A program made the translations under genes and the position numbers. 64,000 nt of DNA from VFKU01 sp964620045. GTDB taxonomy: Bacteria > Hydrogenedentota > Hydrogenedentia > Hydrogenedentales > GCA-2746185. The notes under the pieces were generated by a model, which had not been told where the DNA came from, did not search any database, and worked only from the letters and a program-made list of their open reading frames with translations. The DNA lies in NCBI GenBank assembly GCA_964620045.1, contig CAZUJL010000024.1:1-64000 (forward strand). The letters run 5' to 3'. Positions 16,305-23,402 of this stretch are shown here, one piece after another (positions within the stretch are counted from its first letter, which is position 1; every line of letters starts with the position of its first letter).

Positions 16305-17177
16305 CTAGTCGTTTAGCAGTACGTCGCGGTGTTTTACGGTGACGGGGTAGCCGAGGCTGGTGAGGAAGATGGCCAATTCTTCGGTGATGGCGACGGAGCG
16401 GTGCCGGCCGCCGGTGCAGCCGACGGCGATGGTGAGGTAGGCCTTGGGTTCGGCGGCGTACTTGGGCACGAGGAATTCGAGCAGGTCCGAGATTTTGTAC
16501 AGGAAGGCCTGCGCGCTTTCGTTTTCGAGTACAAACGAACGCACGGCCGGGTCGCGCCCGTCGCGAGGCTTCAGCGCCGGCTCGTAGTGTGGGTTCGGCA
16601 GGAAGCGCGCGTCGAACACGAGGTCGGCTTCCTTCGGCACGCCGTGTTTGAACCCAAAGCTCAGCAGCGACACGCGCATTTCCTTCTGCGGCTCGCCGTG
16701 CAGCGCGAGCGCGGAGATGTGGTGGCGCAGATCGGCGGGCTTCAGCGCACTGGTGTCGATGATCGCGTCGGCGCGTTCGCGCAACGGCGCGAGCATTTCG
16801 CGTTCGCGCGAGATGCCTTCCGGAATGCTGCCGGTCGGCGAGGCCGGATGCGGGCGCCGCGATTCGCTATACCGTTTCTGCAGCGTCGCGTCGTCGGTAT
16901 CGAGATACACCAGCTCCGGCCGCCAGCCCATCGCCGTGATCTGGCGGAGGTAGTCGGGCAGCTTCGCGATTTCGCCGCCGGCGCGCGCATCGACACAGAC
17001 CGCCACGCGCGTGTGCGGCGACTCGGCGGAGTTGATGAGCTGCGCAAACGTGGGCAGCAGTGTGGCCGGCAGATTGTCGACGCAGAAGAAACCCTGGTCT
17101 TCGAGAAAGCGCAGCGCCTGCGACTTACCGCCGCCGGACAGACCGGTGATGATTACGAAGCGGGGGGCTGTGCTCAT
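16305..17177 (-). CDS. rapZ: RapZ/YvcJ-family RNase adapter and nucleotide-binding protein
   Basis: A 290-residue protein with N-terminal Walker A IITGLSGGGKSQALRFLED (about residues 9-27), VDNLPATLLP, the characteristic RYSESRRPHP near 130, and a C-terminal domain with VGCTGGRHRSVAITEELA. In Enterobacteria RapZ delivers small RNA GlmZ to RNase E; elsewhere the family is usually coupled to PTS genes and GlcN6P sensing. The gene starts seven bases after the hprK stop, so they are certainly cotranscribed. Cell-envelope amino-sugar control is a family-based inference. Confidence 0.93.
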   Translation of the reverse strand: MSTAPRFVIITGLSGGGKSQALRFLEDQGFFCVDNLPATLLPTFAQLINSAESPHTRVAVCVDARAGGEIAKLPDYLRQITAMGWRPELVYLDTDDATLQKRYSESRRPHPASPTGSIPEGISREREMLAPLRERADAIIDTSALKPADLRHHISALALHGEPQKEMRVSLLSFGFKHGVPKEADLVFDARFLPNPHYEPALKPRDGRDPAVRSFVLENESAQAFLYKISDLLEFLVPKYAAEPKAYLTIAVGCTGGRHRSVAITEELAIFLTSLGYPVTVKHRDVLLND

Positions 17178-17183
17178 CGCGGT

Positions 17184-18146
17184 CTAGGGCCTAATCAGGC
17201 CCATGCTCTGCATGATGCGCCGGTTGAGGATTTCGGCGGGATGCACGCCGAGTTCCTTGAGCCGGTGGTTGAGCGCGGCGACTTCCGCGATGACGGCGAT
17301 GTTTCGGCCGGGGCGCACGGGGATGCGCATGTGGGGAATGCGAATGCCGAGGATGGTGCGGTGTTCCTCCGCAAGGCCCGTGCGGTCGTATTCCTTGCTC
17401 TCATGCCACTCCTCGAGTTCGAGAATGAATGAGATCGCCTTGCGGTTCGTGACGCGGCCCACGCCGAAGACGCTCTTGATGTCCACGATGCCGACGCCGC
17501 GGATTTCCATGCAGTGTTCGATCTGCGGATTCGTCCGCGCGACGAGCGTGTCTTCCTGTGTGCGGCGCAGCGCGACCAGATCGTCGGCGACGAGCAAATG
17601 ACCGCGTTCGACCAGTTCCAGCGCGATTTCGCTTTTGCCGATACCCGGCTGGCCGACGATGAGCACGCCGACGCCGTAGCAATCGACCGCGGTGCCGTGA
17701 ATTTCCGTCTCGGGTGCGAACTCGTCCGCGAGATATACGATCACGCGGCTCATGAGTTCATCGGTGGACATCGGCGACGAGATCACGGGAATCCCGCGCT
17801 CGTTGCACATGTCGAGGAACAGGTTTACCGGTCTCAAGCTGCGCGAAAGAAGGAAGCCCGGAATCTCGAAGGAGAACATGTTTTCGAGGCGGTATTCGAG
17901 CGCTGAGGTCGGCAAGCGTTCCATGTAGTGAATCTCGGTGTTGCCGAGAATCTGTACGCGGTCGCTCGCGAAGTAATCGAGGTAGCCGCTGAGCGCGAGG
18001 CCGGGACGGTTTAGGTCGCTGTTGAAGACCTGGCGGCCGATGCCCTGGTGACCGGCAATGACTTCGAGCGCTTCGCCGAAATGGTCGAGCAGACGCACTA
18101 CGGGCATGCTCGACTTACGCTTCACTAACAGTTTGTCGGTATTCAT
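17184..18146 (-). CDS. hprK: HPr kinase/phosphorylase
   Basis: A 320-residue bifunctional enzyme. The C-terminal half has H150 (IHGTAVD), Walker A VGQPGIGKSE (about residues 164-173), VADDLVAL and the family signature MEIRGVGIVDIKSVFG. It phosphorylates HPr on the regulatory serine (S48 here) with ATP and reverses the reaction with phosphate, linking carbon status to regulation. A TAGAAT -10-like hexamer lies upstream on the minus strand near 18174. It is followed at once by rapZ and preceded by hpf, a linkage typical of Gram-negative bacteria with a regulatory PTS. Confidence 0.95.
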   Translation of the reverse strand: MNTDKLLVKRKSSMPVVRLLDHFGEALEVIAGHQGIGRQVFNSDLNRPGLALSGYLDYFASDRVQILGNTEIHYMERLPTSALEYRLENMFSFEIPGFLLSRSLRPVNLFLDMCNERGIPVISSPMSTDELMSRVIVYLADEFAPETEIHGTAVDCYGVGVLIVGQPGIGKSEIALELVERGHLLVADDLVALRRTQEDTLVARTNPQIEHCMEIRGVGIVDIKSVFGVGRVTNRKAISFILELEEWHESKEYDRTGLAEEHRTILGIRIPHMRIPVRPGRNIAVIAEVAALNHRLKELGVHPAEILNRRIMQSMGLIRP

Positions 18147-18210
18147 CCGGTGCCCCGGTCGGCTACCACTATTCTACCGTTCGGGCCTGCGGCGGGCAAT
18201 GCGGCGCCGA

Positions 18211-18765
18211 TCAAAACTCCGGCTCGATGACGCCATAGGTGCCGTCGCCGCGTTCATAGACGACGTTGACCTGGTGCGTGTCTGCGTTGTTGAACATGAT
18301 GAAGTCGTCTTCCACGAGGCCGAGCTGGAAGGCGGCTTCTTCGATCGTCATGGATTGAAGGTGGATTTTCTCATGGTGGACCACCACGTGCGGCGCGGGT
18401 TCGTGGGTCTCCGTGGGACCGAATTCGATGACATTGTGGCGGAACTCGCGCTTCTCACGCGCGGTGCGCGGCTGGTGGCGCTTGATGCGTTCCTTGTGGC
18501 GCGTGACCTGCCGCTCGATCTTGTTCAGCGCGGAATCGATGGAGGCATACAGGTCCGCGGACGATTCCTTGGCGTTGATGCGCAGGCCGTTGGCGTGGAG
18601 GTTTATTTCAGCAATCTGGCGGTGGCGGTGCTTTTCGATGGCGAGCACTACATTGGCGTCGATAACTTTGTCGAAGTGGCGTTTTACTCGATCCAGACCG
18701 TCGGTAACGTGGGTTCGAATGGCGTCGGTGATTTCGAGATGTCTTCCGGAAATAGTCAGATTCAT
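18211..18765 (-). CDS. hpf: Ribosome hibernation promoting factor, long form
   Basis: A 184-residue protein with the N-terminal S30AE/YfiA domain (MNLTISGRHLEITDAIRTHV through DLYASIDSALNKIERQV, residues 1-87), a basic linker, and a C-terminal dimerisation domain (SMTIEEAAFQLGLVEDDFIMFNNADTHQVNVVY split over the last 50 residues). Long HPF alone joins two 70S ribosomes into inactive 100S dimers in stationary phase. The start is preceded by GGAG. It lies 64 bp upstream of hprK on the same strand, the usual neighbourhood in which rpoN-hpf-PTS genes cluster; no rpoN is present here. Confidence 0.94.
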   Translation of the reverse strand: MNLTISGRHLEITDAIRTHVTDGLDRVKRHFDKVIDANVVLAIEKHRHRQIAEINLHANGLRINAKESSADLYASIDSALNKIERQVTRHKERIKRHQPRTAREKREFRHNVIEFGPTETHEPAPHVVVHHEKIHLQSMTIEEAAFQLGLVEDDFIMFNNADTHQVNVVYERGDGTYGVIEPEF

Positions 18766-18853
18766 GGTGCCGGTCTCCAGTGCTTCAATTCTGGTTGCGG
18801 TCCAGTTCGGCCCGCATTGCTTTATTCAAGGTAACACTCGATTCCCAAAAATA

Positions 18854-19819
18854 TCAATGCCCCTTGCGGCGGCGTGCACGATTTGCACGAATAATCCGCG
18901 CATTCCGCTGCATTCCCGCGCGCTTCGCGCGGCGCAACGGCGATCCGGCGAAGCGTGCGTGGAATTCGGTGTCCGTCATTTCAATCAGATCGCTGATACG
19001 GGGGTTCGCCTGACCGTCGCGCGGCTGAAACGCGGGATCGGCAGTCGGCTTCGCGAAGCGGTTCCAGGGGCACACTTCCTGGCAAATGTCGCAGCCGAAG
19101 ACCCAATCGCCGTGCGCGGCCGAAATCTCGCGCGGGATCGCGCCGTCGTTTTCGATCGTGTGATACGAGATGCAGCGGCCCGCATCCACCACGCGCGGCG
19201 CGACGATGGCCTGTGTCGGGCACGCGTCAATACACAGAGTGCACGTGCCGCAGAGGTCTTCAGTGGGCGTGTCTGGCGTGAATTTTAAGTTGGTGAGGAT
19301 GGTGGCGAGAAAAAACCACGATCCGAGATCGCGGCGCAGTCCGAGGCTGTTTTTCCCGATCGAGGCCACGCCCGCGCGCTGTGCCCATGCGCGCTCCATG
19401 ATCGGGCCGGCGTCGATGCTCGCGTAACTTTTCGAACCGTCTCCGAAGCTGTCGATGTATTGCGCGAGTCGGATCAGCGGCCGCCGGAGCACACGGTGAT
19501 AATCGCGGCCCCACGCATATCGCGCCACGCGCCCGGTGCCTTTGGCGGCCACGGGTCGTTCGCCGAAGTAATTTTTTGCGACAACCACTACCGTTTGGAC
19601 GTCGGGCAGCTTGAGGCGCACGTCGGTGCGCATCGCGGCGGTTTTAGCAAGCCACTGCAGATTCGCGTGATTTCCGGCGGCGATCCATGCGTTGAATCGG
19701 CCCTCGGGGTCGATTGGGGCATCCGATGATGCAAAACCGCACGCGTCAAACCCCAAATGCGTTGCAAAATGACGCACCAAATTGGTGCGATTTTGGTTCG
19801 GCTCAGGAATTTCAGTCAT
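18854..19819 (-). CDS. queG: Epoxyqueuosine reductase
   Basis: A 321-residue cobalamin-dependent iron-sulfur enzyme that reduces epoxyqueuosine to queuosine in tRNA. Two [4Fe-4S] motifs are present: C190, C193, C196 and C200 in CGTCTLCIDACPT, and C243, C246 and C250 in CDICQEVCPWN. C216 is also present, in GRCISYH. The proposed catalytic aspartate is in SIDAGPIMERAWA (D137). ATG 19819 has no ribosome binding site, but a TATACT hexamer at 19827-19832 on the minus strand ends seven bases upstream, so the transcript may be leaderless. The very basic C-terminus (last 15 residues) is unusual but short. Confidence 0.94.
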   Translation of the reverse strand: MTEIPEPNQNRTNLVRHFATHLGFDACGFASSDAPIDPEGRFNAWIAAGNHANLQWLAKTAAMRTDVRLKLPDVQTVVVVAKNYFGERPVAAKGTGRVARYAWGRDYHRVLRRPLIRLAQYIDSFGDGSKSYASIDAGPIMERAWAQRAGVASIGKNSLGLRRDLGSWFFLATILTNLKFTPDTPTEDLCGTCTLCIDACPTQAIVAPRVVDAGRCISYHTIENDGAIPREISAAHGDWVFGCDICQEVCPWNRFAKPTADPAFQPRDGQANPRISDLIEMTDTEFHARFAGSPLRRAKRAGMQRNARIIRANRARRRKGH

Positions 19820-20015
19820 TTACGAGAGTATATCGCGATTGGATCGCTACTTGCGGAATAGGCTGGCATGCAAGGCAACCAAGGGTAACGAGGAGGAGCC
19901 CGGAAGTAGCAAGTCTCCCGAAGGTCATGTAGTACGGCGGCTTATGAGGAAAGGCTCGCCGAATGACCTTAACAAGTTCCGAGGTGGGGAAAGTCCCACA
20001 GAGGATGCGACTACC

Positions 20016-20669
20016 ATGGCTATGAATCCGAAAGTGAAAATCGACGAACTGGAAGATGGGGAATTGGAAACGGCGACAAATGGAAATGGTCACGCTTCTG
20101 CCCGTCCACATGAGTTCGATGAGTTGGTGCTGTCGCATGTCGACATGCTCTATGCCGTCGCGCTGAAACTGACACGTAACGCGGCCGACGCGGAAGACCT
20201 GACCCAAAACACGATCCTGAAGGCCCTGCGGTTCCACGACAAGTTCCAGCAGGGGAGCTATATCAAGGCGTGGTTGTTGACGATTCTGCGCAATACGTTC
20301 ATCAACGACTACCGCCGCAAGGTGCGCCGGCCGGCGCAGGTGCCGCTGAGCGGTACTGAACCGGCGCCCGACGCGGCTCCTGATCCGCATGTGAACTATG
20401 AGCCGCGTAGCCGTAGCTATGCGGACGTGCTCGAGCTGCTCGACGACCAGGTGCGTCAGGCGATTGAGGAATTGCCGGACGATTTCCGCCAGGCGGTGAT
20501 CATGGCGGACATCGAAGACAAGTCCTACAAGGAAATCGCCGAGATCATGAACCGGCCGATCGGTACCGTGATGTCGCGCCTGTTCCGCGGCCGCAAGTTG
20601 CTGCGCGAGAAGCTGGGCGACTATGCCCACGAACACGGCGTCGGCCTGAAAGCCAGCGTGGCGCAGTAA
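20016..20669 (+). CDS. ECF-type RNA polymerase sigma factor (RpoE/SigR-like)
   Basis: A 217-residue sigma factor of the extracytoplasmic function type. Region 2 (about residues 30-100) has DMLYAVALKLTRNAADAEDL and YIKAWLLTILRNTFINDYRR. Region 4 (about 145-205) has LPDDFRQAVIMADIEDKSYKE then IAEIMNRPIGTVMSRLFRGR. The start is uncertain: ATG 20016 has only a weak GAGG upstream, and an in-frame ATG at 19944 would add 24 residues. No anti-sigma factor is recognisable; the next gene encodes a single-pass protein but is separated by a terminator-like hairpin. The 196 bp before it are shared with divergent queG. Confidence 0.88.
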   Translation: MAMNPKVKIDELEDGELETATNGNGHASARPHEFDELVLSHVDMLYAVALKLTRNAADAEDLTQNTILKALRFHDKFQQGSYIKAWLLTILRNTFINDYRRKVRRPAQVPLSGTEPAPDAAPDPHVNYEPRSRSYADVLELLDDQVRQAIEELPDDFRQAVIMADIEDKSYKEIAEIMNRPIGTVMSRLFRGRKLLREKLGDYAHEHGVGLKASVAQ

Positions 20670-20694
20670 GCGCGCAAAAATTTAAACTGTATGT

Positions 20695-20728
20695 CCATGG
20701 CCGGGTACACTCCCGGCCATGGATTTTT
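20695..20728 (+). terminator. Terminator-like hairpin that contains the next gene's start codon
   Basis: A perfect 11-bp stem (CCATGGCCGGG 20695-20705 with CCCGGCCATGG 20712-20722, loop TACACT) is followed by ATTTTT. It lies 25 bases after the ECF sigma stop and looks like an intrinsic terminator. The ATG of the following gene (20719) lies in the descending arm, and the loop TACACT could itself be a -10 element seven bases before that ATG. Confidence 0.65.
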
Positions 20729-21186
20729 CTGAACGCACTCCCCAAGCGCCGAAGCAGCATCACCGGCCCCTTGTAATTACTTCGACGATTGCCACGATTG
20801 TTGTGTTGGTCGGCGCGGTGGTGTGGACGGCGCAAACGCTTCAGTCGCACAAGCTGAACCGCTGGCTGCCCGAGCGCGCCGGAAATGCGACCGTGCTCAG
20901 CAAAGGCGAGCGCGGCGCGGATCTCATGCTCGAAATTCGACTCGACGTGCCGCCGGCGTCGCCCGCCGAAGCGGCCTTGATCCCCGAGGACACCGAAGGC
21001 CGCGACGCCATGGTTGGGGCGCACACGTTTGAAACCTCCGTGCACGTGGATCGCGCGCAATGGGACGCCGCGCAGCCCGGCACGCGCTTGCGCGCGATGT
21101 ACCACATCAACGCGCAACGTTCGGAAGTCTTCGTGCCGACGGTATACCTCGATGCGATGGACGCCGGCGCAACGCCGCAACCGTAG
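20719..21186 (+). CDS. Single-pass membrane protein of unknown function
   Basis: A 155-residue protein with an N-terminal cytoplasmic tail, one membrane helix (about residues 19-40, from LVITSTIATIVVLVGAVVW) and an exported domain rich in beta-strand pattern, for example LMLEIRLDVPP, AHTFETSVHVDR and GTRLRAMYHIN. No family is recognised. The ATG lies inside the hairpin at 20695-20722 with no ribosome binding site, while TACACT seven bases upstream fits a leaderless -10. It follows the ECF sigma gene, so an anti-sigma role was considered, but no ZAS or other anti-sigma motif is visible. Confidence 0.6.
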   Translation: MDFSERTPQAPKQHHRPLVITSTIATIVVLVGAVVWTAQTLQSHKLNRWLPERAGNATVLSKGERGADLMLEIRLDVPPASPAEAALIPEDTEGRDAMVGAHTFETSVHVDRAQWDAAQPGTRLRAMYHINAQRSEVFVPTVYLDAMDAGATPQP

Positions 21187-21196
21187 CCGCCGTTTT

Positions 21197-21231
21197 TTGC
21201 CGCGTTTGTTCCGGAACATTACAATTACGGC
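21197..21231 (+). promoter_or_regulatory. Candidate sigma-70 promoter of a leaderless gene
   Basis: TTGCCG (21197-21202) and TACAAT (21220-21225) are 17 bases apart, and the ATG at 21232 begins six bases after the -10, where transcription would start. No ribosome binding site is present before that ATG. Confidence 0.5.
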
Positions 21232-21720
21232 ATGAGCCTGAGTCCACACGAACTGCGGGAAATCTTCGACCAGACAGTCGTCGTGCGCCAGCCGCGCTAC
21301 GGCATTATCAGCGGCTACCACGAACTGCCCTACGTGTGCGTCGGCGAAGGCATCGAGCGCGACACCAAAACCACGCGCATCAGCGGGAAGATTCAAGTCT
21401 CGCCACGTTTTCTCATCCGGCCGCAGCACCTGGAGCCGAGCTACCGCGAGATCTTCGGCGAAGATCTGCCCGAAGCGCTCGCGGGGCGGATGTTCGGCTT
21501 TCTCGGATTCAAAGGCCGGCCGGTGGAGTGTAAGTCCGAGTACCTGAAAGTGGAGCACATCGACAAGCCTGTGCAGGAAACGCTGAACGACGCGCTGGAT
21601 TATCTCGAGCGCATGGAAGACATCACCACCGGCGTGCTGGTGTCGCCGAAGCCTGAATATTTCCCGGTATCGATCGAACGGCTGATTGCGGCCGTATTGG
21701 AAGATGAATTTCGCGCGTAA
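21232..21720 (+). CDS. Conserved-looking cytosolic protein of unknown function
   Basis: A 162-residue protein with no signal or membrane segment. Visible stretches include ELREIFDQTVVVRQPRYGII, SPRFLIRPQHLEPSYREIFGE and VLVSPKPEYFPVSIERLIAAV. I do not recognise the family. The gene appears to have its own promoter (21197-21225) and a leaderless start. It is followed after 12 bases by a small coiled-coil protein with a good AAGGAGG ribosome binding site overlapping its stop, which suggests that the two are cotranscribed. Confidence 0.6.
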   Translation: MSLSPHELREIFDQTVVVRQPRYGIISGYHELPYVCVGEGIERDTKTTRISGKIQVSPRFLIRPQHLEPSYREIFGEDLPEALAGRMFGFLGFKGRPVECKSEYLKVEHIDKPVQETLNDALDYLERMEDITTGVLVSPKPEYFPVSIERLIAAVLEDEFRA

Positions 21721-21732
21721 GGAGGCGATGTC

Positions 21733-22002
21733 ATGAAAAGTGCCTACGAGATCGCGATGGAAAAGATGAAGGCCGCGGGGGCATCGCAGAAAAAGCTCAC
21801 CGACGAGCAGAAGAAACGCGTCGCGGAAATCGAGAAGAAGTACGCGGCCCGCATTGCTGAGACCAAGCTTTCGCTCGAACAGCGTGTAGCCGCGGCGAAG
21901 CGAGAAGATCGTGCGGAGCTGCAGAAGCAGCTCATTGACGACGTGAAGCGGCTCGAAGAGAAACGCGAGGCGGAGAAGGACGCCATCTGGAACGAGGCCT
22001 GA
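21733..22002 (+). CDS. Small charged coiled-coil protein
   Basis: An 89-residue protein, almost entirely alpha-helical and rich in K, E, A and R. Heptad-like spacing runs from about residue 22 to 85 (for example KKRVAEIEKKYAARIAETKL and DVKRLEEKREAEKDAIW). The ribosome binding site AAGGAGG lies eight bases before ATG 21733 and overlaps the previous stop codon. It ends five bases before the next gene's GTG. No family is recognised; it may be a structural partner for one of its coupled neighbours. Confidence 0.65.
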   Translation: MKSAYEIAMEKMKAAGASQKKLTDEQKKRVAEIEKKYAARIAETKLSLEQRVAAAKREDRAELQKQLIDDVKRLEEKREAEKDAIWNEA

Positions 22003-22007
22003 GCCGC

Positions 22008-23402
22008 GTGCGAATCGCCTGGCTCGAAAAAAAGCGCGCGCGGCGAGGGTGGGTGGCGCTGATTTTTCTAACCGTCGCGATGACGATTGTATGGGCGACG
22101 AATAGTGCGCTCAGGCCAACGATGATGACGGGCCGCGAGTTGCTCGGCGCGGACTGGGTTTTGTACTCCGACGATTTGCCAGGTACGTGGGACCGGCTGG
22201 AGCATTCCGACCCTTTTGAACGAATCCGCACGGATGCCCCCGAAGTTTTAGCTGAGCTGGGCACCGCGCTACGCCAGGCAACCGGTGTTCGTTGGACACC
22301 GGCGCGTTGGCACCGCTGGCTAGGCGCGCCGGCGATCATTTCCGTGCGCGGCGAAGATGTCTGTGCTTCGTTTCATCCCGGTCCGCTCACATGGTTGGGG
22401 TTTCTGGCGGCAGGCTTGACGCAGGGGGGCCGGGGCGAGAATGGTCTCGTGCAACTAGGGGATCTGCACGCGGGGTGGTTCGACAGTTATTTGATCGTCG
22501 GCACATCGGCATCGGTGCTGGGCGACCTGATGCGCGAAGGCGAATGGATGGCTTATGAGACGGAACCGGGGGCCGTTGGCCTGACGATTAATAACAAACG
22601 TCCGGTGCGATTTCTCCTCAGGCCGTCCGACGAGATTGATCTCGAAATCGAAATGGCGATGGAAGCACAAGGCACGGCACGCCTCCCGGAATACCTGGCG
22701 GTGGAATGGCCGAAGACACCGATATTCAGCGCGCGAGTTCGGGACGATGCGATCTGGGAGGAGTGGGTGTCGGAACAGTGGCCCGCGTTTCCTGGACGCA
22801 ACGACGCGGAGACCCTGTGGCACAGTTTTGCCGAAATGTTGCCGCCGGATTGGGACGGCGGGGCGGATTCATTTCAACTGGCGTTGTTCGGCGTGGACAC
22901 CACCGACACGATTCCAATCCCTGACGCCGCGGTATACGCGCGCAGCGAGACGCCACTCACGCCGTTGCTGCCGCCCGTAAGCGCGATCCCCTACGAGTGG
23001 TCGGGCGTGAGCGGGTGGATGACGCCGTGGAAGGGGGAAGGCGCGAACCTGTTTGTGGTTGCGAACGATCGCGCGCGGGTGTTCACGAACGAAGAAGCCA
23101 CGATGGCGGCGCTGATGGGCCGCGAGCGCGCAGGGCGTGTTTCGTCCGAGGACGCGTCGATCGCCATCGATGCGCCTCGTCTGGCCGAAGTACTGATCAA
23201 TATCGCGCGCAGGGCCGCGAAGAACGAACTGTGGCCGGAACAAAACGCCGATGATGTCGAACACGACGTGTTGCCATGGATTCGCGCCTTCGGCGCGCTC
23301 GGCGAGATTCATCTCGAAGGCCACTATGAGAACGGCCCGCTCGTGTTGCGCGGCGGCACGCAGGCGCCGTCCGAGGAAGTCTCGGAGATTAACGCCGAAT
23401 GA
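22008..23402 (+). CDS. Membrane-anchored protein of unknown function (464 residues)
   Basis: Starts with GTG 22008, five bases after the coiled-coil gene. It has one N-terminal membrane helix (about residues 15-33, WVALIFLTVAMTIVWATN) and a large exported domain. The domain contains LGADWVLYSDDLPGTWDRLE, a region with SYLIVGTSASVLGDLMREGE, and IPYEWSGVSGWMTPWKGEGA. The general pattern recalls large extracytoplasmic domains of DUF3352 type, but I cannot assign a family. Its stop overlaps the next start by four bases (ATGA, 23399-23402), so the two products are probably made together and may act together at the membrane. Confidence 0.65.
   Translation: MRIAWLEKKRARRGWVALIFLTVAMTIVWATNSALRPTMMTGRELLGADWVLYSDDLPGTWDRLEHSDPFERIRTDAPEVLAELGTALRQATGVRWTPARWHRWLGAPAIISVRGEDVCASFHPGPLTWLGFLAAGLTQGGRGENGLVQLGDLHAGWFDSYLIVGTSASVLGDLMREGEWMAYETEPGAVGLTINNKRPVRFLLRPSDEIDLEIEMAMEAQGTARLPEYLAVEWPKTPIFSARVRDDAIWEEWVSEQWPAFPGRNDAETLWHSFAEMLPPDWDGGADSFQLALFGVDTTDTIPIPDAAVYARSETPLTPLLPPVSAIPYEWSGVSGWMTPWKGEGANLFVVANDRARVFTNEEATMAALMGRERAGRVSSEDASIAIDAPRLAEVLINIARRAAKNELWPEQNADDVEHDVLPWIRAFGALGEIHLEGHYENGPLVLRGGTQAPSEEVSEINAE

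Noticed and set aside
20719..21186. Anti-sigma factor for the ECF sigma factor
   Set aside because: A single membrane helix and adjacency fit, but no zinc-binding or other anti-sigma motif is visible and a terminator-like hairpin separates the genes.
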